In this document: piece after piece, positions 45,870 to 56,376 of the stretch
How positions within the stretch are numbered: the first letter of the stretch is position 1
How the letters are laid out: the number at the start of each line of letters is the position of its first letter
DNA from: Gnomoniopsis sp. IMI 355080
Lineage: Eukaryota > Ascomycota > Sordariomycetes > Diaporthales > Gnomoniaceae
Length of the DNA: 61,130 bases
Assembly: GCA_027946555.1 (NCBI GenBank)
Contig: JAPEVC010000216.1
Location: 1 to 61,130 of the forward strand
Direction of reading: 5' to 3'
Notes under the pieces: model-generated
Told to the model about the DNA's origin: nothing
What the model saw: only the letters and a program-made list of their open reading frames with translations
Database searches by the model: none
Program-made: the position numbers and the translations under genes

Positions 45870-46088
45870 GGGATACATGTTGGATATTTTCAATTCCTCC
45901 AGACCGCGAGGTGGAAGGACGTAGTGATTGATTCTTCAGGGCATACCATGGCAGGCGCACAAGGGTTTAGCAGGGTCGAATTCGCATCAAGAGTCTTGTC
46001 ATTCTTGACTGTATTGTATTGTACAGAAAATCTTACAAATGTCTTGTCTTTTTGATTTCCCGCTTTCCATTGCCACGAGCCAGCCCAG
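45870..46088. other. Convergent 3' region, VMA6 / uS15m
   Basis: About 220 bp of shared 3' flank; no further feature. Confidence 0.4.
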
Positions 46089-47165
46089 CTACCTGATTTC
46101 TATTTGTTCCTTCCAGGTAGCCGGTGATAATCCCAGCGTCTGAATCATATGCTCCCACCGCCCGCTGCCCCGCTCCTTTCTCTCCATATACCTTAACAAC
46201 TTCTGTCGCCTGTGGCACAACAGCCGCAGATTCTTCTTATTATGCTTATCCTTGTTTCCCTTCGGGCCCGCCAACATCCGCGCCAACACCCGTATCTTGA
46301 CCGTTAGAATGGCAATCTGAACCTCACTACTGCCCGTATCCGGGCCGCCCCGTATCTTTTCGAATCTCTCGGTCTGATTCCACGCCAGTCCCTTTGGCCG
46401 CACCGTCTTGTCTGTCACATGCCGCCCAAACTCATCCACGATCCGCCGTATGTTCGCATGCCGCCGGTCCCGGCTACTCGCATTCTCCAACGTCGTGATT
46501 CTCCGCAGTGCCTCGACCGCTTTCAGATGCCGCGCCTCATGCGCGTCCACGTTGTTCTCCCATGCCGCAAACTCCGGGTCCATGACGGCGACAGGGCTCG
46601 GGGACTGCTCTGCCTGGGTCTTTTGCGAATCCGGCTTGGTGAGCTCGTAGCTCATGGCGATGGCCTCTTCGAGCTCGGTCTGCGTGAGCTGGTAGTTGAG
46701 GATGTGCTTGCTGGTGGGCAGCGGGGTAGGCTCCTCGAGAGGGCGGCCCTCATCGTCGGTCTTTACGGTAGAGAGGTCGGCCTGGCCGGCGCTGTCGAAC
46801 GAGGCGAGGAAGGGCGTGGGAATGCCTTGGATTGGGTCGCCATGCTCGATTTGGCGGGTTGCGTCGAGGGTCGCTTGACGCGCGAGGTTGCGCTGGCGGC
46901 GCTCTTCGCGCTGGGCGGCGCGGTAGGGGTCGACATAGCGGGAGGCGAGGTCCTTGGCTTTCTCGCGCTTGGTTAGGGTAGCGCGTTGAATGAGAGGTTG
47001 AAGGGGTGTGGTGAGAGGGATCGTTGAGGACGCTGGGCGAAGACATACTAGATGGTGTGTGTCAGTCATGAAATCTAGAGGAGAATGGGAGGGTAAGTAG
47101 AAAGGGAATAGAGACATACAAGTCATACTCTTCAGCCCTGACGGGGCCGGTATTCTGGGCGGCAT
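46089..47165 (-). CDS. Mitochondrial small-subunit ribosomal protein S15 (uS15m, Mrps28-like)
   Basis: Exons on the minus strand are 47165-47120 and 47047-46089; intron of 72 nt, in frame and stop-free. The product is 334 residues from MPPRIPAPSGLKS; an upstream in-frame ATG at 47195 would add ten. The N-terminal part is a long fungal extension rich in Arg and Glu. The C-terminal third carries the uS15 domain: IRGGPDTGSSEVQIAILTVKIRVL and HNKKNLRLLCHRRQKLLRYMER. By family it belongs to the mitochondrial small ribosomal subunit. The basic N-terminus after splicing (SMTLCLRPASS) fits an import signal. It is divergent from RPS0. Confidence 0.9.
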   Translation of the reverse strand: MPPRIPAPSGLKSMTCMSLFPFYLPSHSPLDFMTDTHHLVCLRPASSTIPLTTPLQPLIQRATLTKREKAKDLASRYVDPYRAAQREERRQRNLARQATLDATRQIEHGDPIQGIPTPFLASFDSAGQADLSTVKTDDEGRPLEEPTPLPTSKHILNYQLTQTELEEAIAMSYELTKPDSQKTQAEQSPSPVAVMDPEFAAWENNVDAHEARHLKAVEALRRITTLENASSRDRRHANIRRIVDEFGRHVTDKTVRPKGLAWNQTERFEKIRGGPDTGSSEVQIAILTVKIRVLARMLAGPKGNKDKHNKKNLRLLCHRRQKLLRYMERKERGSGRWEHMIQTLGLSPATWKEQIEIR

Positions 47166-47811
47166 GGTGGGCTGACCGCTGGTGTGTTGGGTCAAGCACA
47201 GCTCCTCGTCGGCGGCTGTCTTGATCGCCGAGGGTGTGGTGGTGTGAAGCTGTCGCAGTCGCTATCAAAATTTGGGGCGGCTCAATGCTTGACGTCTGCA
47301 AAGTTGGCTCTGTTGGGTTTAGCGTATTTTGAGTCGGCTTTTGAGATTTCCCAGCTCCGGGCGGCAGTTTTCGTAAGTTAACCTATACACACAGGGCACA
47401 CCAGATAGTAAAGAAATCAGTGAGCATATAGCATTTTGTCCCATTGATGATGAAAGGATACTTCATAGACTGTTCGATGAAAAAAATTGAGGAGATGTTC
47501 CACCATATTCTATACAATTTGAATTCTATGATGTGTTCAAGCCTTGATAAAGGCCCTGTGAGCGAGTGCTTACAGACACACCTCACCCATCGGCCCCTAA
47601 CCCTCGCACGTTAGCCGCGAATCAGGGCCTTGGTGGGGCGGCTGATTTTACCCACACTTTTTTGACGATGCAGGCGCAAATTCGAACTCGCCCTACAACT
47701 CCAAGCAAGCCAGTTCGCGAAGTTCTCCGACAACCACCCATCTCACCTCCCGATTGCGAACTTCGTGAAGACAATCCTCCCTCTTCATCCCCCACTTCCA
47801 TACTCGCAATC
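47166..47811. promoter_or_regulatory. Divergent promoter uS15m / RPS0
   Basis: The 646-bp region between a mitochondrial and a cytosolic ribosomal protein gene transcribed away from each other. The open frame through 47566-47811 upstream of the RPS0 ATG is read as 5' leader. No specific site is claimed. Confidence 0.45.
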
Positions 47812-48953
47812 ATGGCTCCCGCAAACCTGCCCAGCGTTTTCAACGCCACCAGCCAGGACATTGAGATGCTCCTGGCTGCCCAGACTCACGTCGGCTCCAA
47901 GAACCTGCAGGTTCACATGAACCCCTACCTGTGGAAGACTCGGTGAGTTCCAATGCTTTGATTGTCTTGACTTCGGATACGAGCCTTGCAAACCATGCTA
48001 ACAAGCTTCTCTACAGTGCTGATGGTGTCAACATCATCAACGCCGGCAAGACCTGGTAGGTCCTATTCCCAATTTCACGACCGCGAAAACTACTACGCGA
48101 ACATTCCGAGCTTTTGCGACAGCCCACATACAGACCGAATGAACTGGAGGAGAGGAACGATTTATCTGACAAACACACAGGGAGAAGATCGTTCTGGCTG
48201 CCCGCATCATCGCCGCCGTCGACAACCCCGCCGACGTCTGTGTCATCTCTGCCCGTCCCTACGGACAGCGTGCCGTCCTCAAGTTCGCCTCCCACACCGG
48301 TGCCCAGGCTATCGCCGGTCGCTTCACCCCCGGTTCCTTCACCAACTACATCACCCGTTCGTTCAAGGAGCCCCGTCTGATCGTCGTCACCGACCCTCGC
48401 ACCGACGCCCAGGCCATCAAGGAGGCTTCCTACGTCAACATCCCCGTCATCGCCCTCTGCGACACTGACTCCCCCACCGAGTTCGTCGACGTTGCCATCC
48501 CCACCAACAACAAGGGTCGTCACGCCATTGGCTGCATCTGGTGGATGCTGGCCCGTGAGGTCCTCCGTCTGCGTGGTACCATCTACAACCGCGAGACCCC
48601 CTGGGATGTAATGGTCGATCTGTACTTCTGTATGTTCACCTCACCTTGAGCGCTCGGAAGACTGTCTTGAGAGGACACTGCTAACACACATACACACAGA
48701 CCGTGACCCTGAGCTGGAGGCCGAGGAGAAGGTCGAGGACGAGAAGCTGATCGAGGCCGAGCCTGAGGTTGCCGCTGACAACACCTGGGGTGCCGGCGCC
48801 ACTGGCGGCTTTGATGCCACTGCCGCTGTTGGTACCACTGAGGAGTGGGGCGCTTCTGCTGCTCCCGCCGCTGGCGAGTGGGGTGCCGCTCCCGAGGGTG
48901 CTGCCACCACCGAGTGGGGTGCCGAGACTGGTGCTGCTCCCGCCCAGTGGTAA
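47812..48953 (+). CDS. RPS0: 40S ribosomal protein S0 (uS2)
   Basis: Exons 47812-47942, 48017-48055 (39 nt), 48181-48629 and 48700-48953, in phase; 290 residues. It starts MAPANLPSVFNATSQDIEML and continues HVGSKNLQVHMNPYLWKTRADGV, NIINAGKTWEKIVLAARIIA and FTPGSFTNYITRSFKEPRL. VVTDPRTDAQAIKEASYVNIP and GCIWWMLAREVLRLRG complete the uS2 fold. The acidic C-terminal tail has repeated EWGA elements, as in eukaryotic S0/laminin-receptor proteins. It is required for 40S maturation (family knowledge). Codon use is strongly biased to C-ending codons, as expected for a highly expressed gene. Confidence 0.97.
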
Positions 48954-50035
48954 ACCTTTTACCTACGGAGTCGACCAGAATGAACACATCAGGGATACCT
49001 TGCGTTGAGAGTGCAGGTCTTTCAGCGGCGATCGGTTGTGCAGCATTGGCAATGCTTGAAAATGGCTTCATTTGGGGGTCTTGGGCTGTGAATGAAATCT
49101 TTCGGGGGCGAGGGTCGACCCGTTCTTGCACCATTCAAGGGAAAGAAGCCCCAGCTGGATACTTCCGAAAGTATCTGGCTGGGGAGAAAGCCCGGTGTGC
49201 TCGGGTCTAAGGAGTGGACTTGATCGTTATTCCGCTCTTGCTCCTGGGAGCTTATTGCGGCTCGAGATTGCACGTTTGGTGTCAGACATGGTGATGGACA
49301 AAACGGACAGACAGGAAAAAAGGAAAATTCAAAATGTCATCTGGCTCACAGAGCTTCTCTAAGTTGCTGTGACTAAACGCTGTGAGACGACGTTGCGGCA
49401 AATTCGACCATCTGCCATCTTTATCATCTATCTATGTGTGTGCTTGATGCTCAATATTCAATGTCGGCTCCAAAATGGCGAGGTGATCATTCATCTCTCT
49501 TGAGCACAATCGGCGCCAACATGCCCTCCCACTAACAGTGAGCCGTTGATACCTAAACACCAGATCACCGCCGCCTCGTTCGGCATCTTCAGGGGACGAG
49601 GATTGATGCAGGGGATGCGCACCATGGCGAAGTTCCCCCTCCTTGTTCACAAAAGGAGGGAACAGACGCGAACGCGACGAGCAGGAAGCGATTGGCGAGG
49701 TCGGAAATGAATCATCTGAAAAATTTCGAGATGATACACATAAGCAGGTACCCAGCCTACAACATCACTCATTCATGCCATGTACAGCACCCTGTTCATT
49801 GGCACCAAGTGAGTGAGCTGACAGCTCATCCCGTGGTCAGCACTATCTTGTTCGGCCAGCCAAGAACGTCTTGCCGATCTCACAGCCACTCACAAACTGA
49901 ACAATGCCATTCAAAAAGTAGGAAACACTTGAAGGTATATAACGAGACTGCCTCACGTCCTGATCAAGACTTGTGAGGCAGCGTCACTCCTTACATTCAG
50001 CTTCTAATCAACCACCTTTGGCATCAGTTTGCAGA
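48954..50035. other. Intergenic stretch, no gene recognised
   Basis: About 1.1 kb between RPS0 and the beta-lactamase-fold gene; only short frames without motifs. Confidence 0.4.
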
Positions 50036-51305
50036 ATGGCCACCGACTTCGACACTCTGCTCTCCGAGCGCACGAAGAAGGGTGTTGCAAATGTGCACGG
50101 CGTCATGATCAAATGTGTAGACAAAAACGGTTTGTGAAGCCCGCCGTCCCTCGCTACAGCTTGCCATCATCAACATCTAACCAACCACAGGAAATGAAAT
50201 CTACAGCAAACTAGCAGGCCACAGCTCCGTCGCCGCAGATGCCGCCCCACTCACCACCGACGCCGTCCTCAGACTCGGCAGCGCCACCAAGCTCCTCACG
50301 AGCATCGCGCTCCTCCAGTGCATCGACGCAGGGCTCCTCACCCTCGACGAGCCCATCTCGCGGGTCCTGCCTGAGTTGCACCATGCACCTGTTCTCGAAC
50401 GCGTGGAGGGCTCCGAGATCACCACCCGCCCAAACTCCACCGAGATCACCGCGCGGCATCTGCTCACCCACACCTCCGGGCTGGGTTACTGGTTCACGCA
50501 CCCGCTCCTGGCAAAGTGGAGAGCCGCCCGGGGCGTGGCTGACGACGACGACAGCCAAGCGCGCACTGTCGCCGAACGTCTCGCTTACCCGCTGATGTTC
50601 GAACCGGGGACAGGCTGGCTGTACGGCTGCGGGCTCGACTGGGCCGGCCTGTCGGTCAGCCGGCTGCACGGCGGCGTCTCGCTCGAGGCGTACATGGTCG
50701 AGCATATCTGGAAGCCCGTGGGCCGCGAAGCGCCGTTTCCGACGTTTCACCTTGCGCAACACCCGGAGTATCATAGTCGCTTGATGCAATCTGCCCAGCG
50801 GGCGCCCGAGGGGGGCGGCCTGAAGCATGCCCCGGACGTGACGTACTGCGCTGGACTGGACGACGATGAGGGCGGCGCGGGACTGGCGGTCACGATGGGG
50901 GATTACGTCGCCGTGCTGCAGGATCTCGTCTCGGACGCGCCGGTGCTGCTGAAGCCGGAGACGATTGCCGCCATGTTTGAGGAGCAGCTCCCGCGCGACT
51001 CGCACGGGGTGACGATGTTGCAGCAGTTGCGGCCTGCGTGGGATATTGTTGCCGGTTCAGTGAAAGGCGAGGAAGTTAATCACGGTTTGGGGGGAATGTT
51101 GACGTTAGGCGAGGCGGCGGATTTGGGGCAGCCGGAGGGGTTGTTGTGCTGGGGTGGGTCGCCGAATATTGTGTGGTTTGTGTGTAGGGAGCGAGGTGTG
51201 GCTGGCTTCTTTGGAACGCAGCTTTCGCCGTTCGGGGACGCCGGTGTGAGGGAGCTTGTGGATGGGTGGAAGAAGGACTTTTGGGGTGGACTTGGGCGGC
51301 AGTGA
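50036..51305 (+). CDS. Beta-lactamase/transpeptidase-fold serine hydrolase
   Basis: Exons 50036-50129 and 50191-51305, in phase; 402 residues. The SxxK active-site motif is SATK (Ser62, Lys65) in LRLGSATKLLTSIALLQ. Following family features are LDEPISRVLPEL, ARHLLTHTSGLGYWF, MFEPGTGWLYGCGLDWAG (the tyrosine-motif region), GGLKHAPDVTYCAGLDD and NHGLGGML. No signal peptide, so it is probably intracellular. Relatives include EstB-type esterases and fungal lovD-like acyltransferases; the true substrate is unknown and no secondary-metabolite cluster is next to it. It converges on the formamidase-like gene. Confidence 0.9.
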
Positions 51306-51581
51306 GAGGCTTCGAGGGCTTGTAGTTGGCGATCGACCAGGTGCTAAGCCTTATGGGAGAAGCCTTTGGATATTAACCCCGGGGAGAGTCCTATCTACTA
51401 CTTGACTGGGAGGAAAGTATATTTGGTATAACTCGAATATTATTTTCCTCCCTGAGGCATTGATAACAATTGTAAAGAACATTATCCTGAAAGTCTGGTA
51501 ATAGTTCACTGGATGGCCTGACAAAGGCTTCTGCTGAAGTCTCAACCCGAAAATTGCCATATATAAGGCTTATGGGCAGTG

Positions 51582-52660
51582 TCACAGTTCGTTTACGAAG
51601 GCCTGTTGAGGCTCATCATAGTTGCAACTCGTCCCGTCTTTTATCATAACTTCCGAATCTTCAACCGTCTGCCTGGATAGAAGAAAATCTGGTGTCAGCA
51701 CAATCCATCCAGCTCGATAAAAGACCTCCCGGACCAGAAAGCCATTACTCACCATCGACCCTCAACCAAATCACGCATGTAGCTGTAAGGACAATCACTT
51801 GCGCCTCCCTTTACAGCCACGTAGCCTCGGTGTCCAAGTTGATACAGATTATTCTCGACACCCCAGTGTCTCCTTCGCCGCCTCACTTCCTCAGGTCTGA
51901 TCTCACACGCAAATATCTCATCTGCTGCATTGTTGCCTCTGACAAGAACCTCACCCTCGGGCCCGCAGAACATAGCCTCGCCCATGCTCTTGAAGGTGCC
52001 GTCGGTCCCTGCCAACGCCACTGAAACGGTATACATGAGGTTCTGAAAAGCGTTGGCTCGGTTCGTGATCTCCCAGCTCTGCTTGATAGGCGGCGTGTAG
52101 CCGGCCGTGCGAAGCAGCACTTCAGCACCTTGGTAAGCAGCTTCGCGGGCCATCTCGGGGAACATCCCGTCGTAGCAGATGATCAAGCTCATTTTCACGC
52201 CGCCAGGGCCTTCGAAGACGGAAATGCCCCTGTTCCCAGGATACCAAGGCTCAACGGGAACCCAAGGGTGCATCTTGCGGTAGTAATTGACAAGTTCGCC
52301 CTTATCGTTGATGACAAGCCCAGAGTTGAAGGGGTTTCCCAAAGGATTCTTCTCCATGATGCTGAAGCAGCCCCAGATTCTCTGGTTCTTGCAGGCTTGC
52401 TTGAAGCTCTCGACTTCCGGCCCATCAAGTGTGCAGAGGATAGCTGAATCCATATTCATGGACAAGCCGTGGATGCAATATTCAGGAAAGATGACCATAT
52501 CTGTGGCTGGGTAGGCCCGTTTGGTCCGCGAAATCAAAGAGATAACATGTTCGACAGCGTTGGCAAGGTCTTTGGGAGTATCAACTTGGAACAGTTGCGA
52601 TTGAACCACGCTGATGACAATGCCGCCGGGTGTCTTGTTGAGTCCACCTAAGCCGCTCAT
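51582..52660 (-). CDS. Formamidase/aliphatic amidase-like carbon-nitrogen hydrolase
   Basis: Exons on the minus strand are 52660-51753 and 51672-51582; 332 residues. The first exon alone would stop after DLVEGRW, but the donor GTGAGT there joins to an exon reading WQTVEDSEVMIKDGTSC, matching the usual family C-terminus. Nitrilase-superfamily triad: Glu60 (IFPEYCIHGLSM), Lys129 (YYRKMHPWVPVEPWYPG), Cys162 (IICYDGMFPEMARE). RTAGYTPPIKQSWEITNRAN and WGVENNLYQLGHRGYVAVKGG are typical of AmiF/AmiE. It is expected to release ammonia from formamide or short aliphatic amides in the cytosol; specificity is inferred. Confidence 0.93.
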
Positions 52661-53258
52661 ACTGAAATTGTTGTAAAACGACCTTGAAGGCCTCTCTCAT
52701 TTGTATTATCTGATGGGACTCGTGTCGTTGGTGATAGTACGGCCGGATGTGATATGAACCAGTGCTGCGGGGTTATTAGTGCACTTACAAAGCTAGATAA
52801 GTATGTATTTACCCAAGTACATACATATGGTGGATATCTATGGTATCAGTGTACACCAAACCATCATTGATGCGCAGTGCACCGGTAATACGTGCCTGTC
52901 CCCATGCAACCCTGTCATCTACATTCCTACGTTTTGAAATCACAGAGTTTGTATGTACTGTACAATTGGTCTATGGCCCGCTATGGATTTGTACTTCTGT
53001 AGGCTTTCGAATTAAATATCGCAAAGCCATTCACGTCCCAATCGTACTCAGGTGGGATCATGACGTTTTGCCAACCCCTTCCCCCTATAGAAGGTGAAAA
53101 TTGAAATTCACTCTTAATTTGAAGTTGATTACCGGGAGCTCTCCTCACCCGGACCCATCAACGTGAAGGCACGATAGATATAACCCAGTCAGATCCCTTC
53201 ACATTTTCCTTTCTTACGAACGAAACACACGCTGCCGAGGTCATGTGGGGGCTTTCAA
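52661..53258. other. Promoter side of the formamidase-like gene
   Basis: About 600 bp, AT-richer, including TATGTATTT/TACATACATATG near 52800. No coding frame recognised. Confidence 0.4.
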
Positions 53259-54256
53259 CTAAGATATGTGGGGGTTTCCAGGTGGAAAAGTCTTGCGTGT
53301 GCAGCCACCGAGGATGTGAGTATAGGTGTCGGTTTTGTCTTTGATCGACTTTTGCCAGCTGTTAATGGGCAACAATTGTCGAGGCATCACAATCGCCCTG
53401 TGGTTCTCTATCAACCCCAGCATCCCAAGCCACCAGATAGCCAGATTCACAGTGAGCTGCCCTTCGCCGTTGTTGCTCCAAGGAACGTGATTCCATTCGA
53501 CAGTGTGTTTGATCGGGTCTGAGGTACTCGCGTTCTTGGACACACGAAAGACCACAACCTCGCTGGTTGTCATGATATACCCATACCGTGTCCTTGCGTG
53601 GACACAGTACGTGACTATCTGTCGGATAGGCCATAGAAGCTCTTTAGACTGCTCCTTTGTTGAGCGTGTCACAGCGCGGTGGCTCCATTTGGTTGCACAC
53701 TTGTTGTCTCCCATCACGAGAGTCGTGCAGCTGGTGCGGGTGCCATCTTTGAGGAATATGGCCATGTCTGGCTCCATTTTTTTCTTTTTCGGGCATTTGG
53801 GGCCTGTGTACTGCATGTACTTCTTTCTGATCGTGACGTCTGGCTGTGGAGTCCCTCGAATGCGCTCCGCACCTTTCTTCAAGGGATCACGAAGGCACTC
53901 GACGTTCCATATCTCGGCCACCGAGTCAATCTTGTCCTCGTCGATAATCTCTTTCTGGCTGTTTGAGATCTCGTCTTCGAACTTGCCTTTGGCTCCTTGG
54001 ATGGAGAGAATGTGGCCCCAGCCATTAACCAGGTTTTGATAGTTGAACTCATCCCACTGTATCAAATTGAATTAGTAGCTGATACAGAGACGAGTATCTC
54101 TGTACCCTGAGATGGAGAACTGACTGGTTTGATGAGACTGTAATGAGCACCCTCCCAACCTGGGTCTTTTGACAGACTGCCTTTGCCTGTTTTGACATCT
54201 AGCGTTGGGTTTCTCCGTGCCAGGACGTCATGGATGGTTCCTGCGGTCAAGACCAT
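53259..54256 (-). CDS. Uncharacterised protein with PD-(D/E)XK nuclease-like motifs
   Basis: Exons on the minus strand are 54256-54125 and 54056-53259, in phase; 309 residues. No named family is recognised. The middle has a strand-like EPDMAIFLKDG, then CTTLVMGDNKCATKW: PD and DxK about 20 residues apart, each in a hydrophobic strand. A helix follows (KEQSKELLWPIRQIVTYCVHA), then paired strands YGYIMTTSEVVVFRV. That is the order found in restriction-endonuclease-like folds. An earlier PDVTI could be an alternative first motif. No signal peptide. It lies about 1.1 kb downstream of the kinase-like gene on the same strand. The C-terminus may be truncated or need another exon. The nuclease assignment is inferred from motif order only. 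Confidence 0.6.
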
Positions 54257-55335
54257 GGTTTTTCGAAGACTGTGAGTCGTCTGCCTGTGTTAGTGTGGCT
54301 GGATTTGTGTTTCTCGTCCAGTTCAAGACTCTTTGTCGTTAATATGCTTGAGAAGTTGAGAAAAGAGGGTCAAGGCAGCCTTGCGTATATATATTTTTGG
54401 GCCGGATCGATGGACAATAGGTTGGCTGTGGGGCAAACAATATAGGCTTCGATGTGAAAAGATCCAGGGTTCCTAGTGAAAGGCCCCTTCACCTCGAAAT
54501 AACTCAAACCAACGGCATTTGCAAAACTTGATCAAGAGGCGTAGTGAAGGTTGGCGGCCCCAAGGCGCGTATTTCAGGCTGGGCTTGGGACACGGCAGCC
54601 ATAATTTATTAGTAGATCGAAATTCCGATGATGAAACACAGAGAGGCACATATGGGAGACCAGGAAGCTGGAAGGTTGACTTTGCGGCGCAGCATCCACC
54701 TTCAGCGCTGAGCGGCAAACCAATTTGACCCGGCCGCGGCGAGGTTGGGGTCAGTTTTCTAGGCGTAGCAAGCGCCTGTGTAAAAGAATGCAATGGGACA
54801 AGCAAAACAGGAAGCCCTGCATATTGGTCAATATCCACCGTATCTGAGCCCATTACATTATACGGGTGACAATGGCACACCCTGACCACCTAAAAGACCT
54901 AAACTCCATGGATGAACGAGTGCGTCAATGGGGCGCAGTTTGCAACTGCACCCCAAGAAATTCCATTTTGGGGACCCAGACTTGATACATTGACGAATAT
55001 CGAAATACGTGTAACATAAAATTCCCAAGGAAGTGCGTGAGAGCTCCTGGGTACGTCGGACAGCCTACTCACACACCAACCCCATTTCCGCGCAACAGTC
55101 TTGTGTGCAGAACGACAAAAATACTTAGACTCTCTTACCTGGCGCGATCGATCTGTCTACATAAGAGAGATAGATGGCAATGAGGATGCAATAAAGCGGG
55201 GAAATCGCATCGCCACGACTAATCTTGGGATCCGCGATTACATTGGGAAGAATAACAATGTATTTCTTGCTCCAGCTCTTCTACTAGAGGAGTACCCTCA
55301 AGCTCCCTAAGGGCTCCCAAAAATCTTTGCAGCAA
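54257..55335. other. Intergenic region between nuclease-like and kinase-like genes
   Basis: About 1.1 kb containing the nuclease-like gene's promoter; no further gene recognised. Confidence 0.4.
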
Positions 55336-56376
55336 TCATCTCGGAGCCTTCCTACTCTTTGAATTAGCCTTCCGCTTAGACACACCCTTCGGTCTCGTCC
55401 CTGGATTAGCAGACTTCCTGTCCGCTGCACGTCCTTTGGGCACAGGCGTCCGCCACTTGATTTTTCGTGGATTAAAGCATCTGTCAATATACTCTTTTCG
55501 GTTCATTGGGTCCAACGGACCTCTTCGCAACCTGCTCACAGCATTTTCCATCTCTTTGAAGGGATCACATTCGATTGGCGGACAACCCTCATGCTCCTCG
55601 TTCCACTCGTTAAACAAGTACAAGAGGCTTCCAAGATCGTCACATACCGCGCTTCGGGCTACGTCGTCCAGGTTCACCCGGAGACGTACATCGAACTTGA
55701 TGTGGGGCACAACGACAGCTTTGCTGAAGTCAACCAACTTGCCGGCCACATAAGCGTCCTCCTTCAGATCATAGACGACGATTCCAACCCGGTGGAGCTG
55801 GTGAAGGTCGCTTAGCATCATGCGTGCATGCTCAGGGCCGAAGGGCGCATCGCCATGGACAAACTCCTTAATCATAGCATGCAGTCCACGGCGTTCTTCC
55901 TGTGCTTTCTTCTGCTGAAGTTCCTGGTGGTAAACCTCGCAATACCTGTCAGGGTGGTAGTCCTCACTCCACCAGGAGTTAACACCGAAGCGGTCCTCTA
56001 AGTGCTTCTTCTGCTCCTCGCTCAAGACCAAATATCCGTAGCAGCGAGCTGCAAGATGCTCTTTTTTGGTTTCCTTCAAACGACCATAGGCGCGACATTC
56101 GGCGTTGAAGGGATGCCATTGTGCCGTTAGAAGACTCTCCATCTTCTCATCAATTTTGTGCACCTCGTCGGGATCCATTGTGAGCCAGTCGGAGTCGGGA
56201 AGCTGATAGTGGAACACCTTGAGTGCGAAGATCTTGCCTTCTATGCGCACCTTGAATACATGGCCGTGAGCGCCCACGCCGATCTCCTCGAGGAAAGTGA
56301 TCTCAGGCGTGCCACTGGACTGATACGGGTGAAGTTGCGGACCCTCGCAGTCCGGCAACGGCGGCAGACCGCGCAT
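55336..56376 (-). CDS. FTA2-type kinase-like protein
   Basis: Single exon; the first in-frame ATG is at 56376 (the open frame continues upstream without ATG); 346 residues. Seen: GLPPLPDCEGPQLHPYQSSG, EITFLEEIGVGAHGHVFKV (glycine loop GxGAHGxV), FALKVF (VAIK-type lysine), PFNAECRAYGRLKE, and HRVGIVVYDLKEDAYVAGKLVDFSKA. In the last, catalytic HRD is replaced by a YDLKED-type loop and DFG by DFS. This is the pattern of the fungal FTA2 (Sim4 kinetochore subunit) related family, which is widely expanded in filamentous fungi; most members have no known role. Kinase activity is uncertain. The basic C-terminus (KRKANSKSRKAPR) could be a nuclear signal. No known kinetochore gene is next to it. Confidence 0.82.
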   Translation of the reverse strand: MRGLPPLPDCEGPQLHPYQSSGTPEITFLEEIGVGAHGHVFKVRIEGKIFALKVFHYQLPDSDWLTMDPDEVHKIDEKMESLLTAQWHPFNAECRAYGRLKETKKEHLAARCYGYLVLSEEQKKHLEDRFGVNSWWSEDYHPDRYCEVYHQELQQKKAQEERRGLHAMIKEFVHGDAPFGPEHARMMLSDLHQLHRVGIVVYDLKEDAYVAGKLVDFSKAVVVPHIKFDVRLRVNLDDVARSAVCDDLGSLLYLFNEWNEEHEGCPPIECDPFKEMENAVSRLRRGPLDPMNRKEYIDRCFNPRKIKWRTPVPKGRAADRKSANPGTRPKGVSKRKANSKSRKAPR

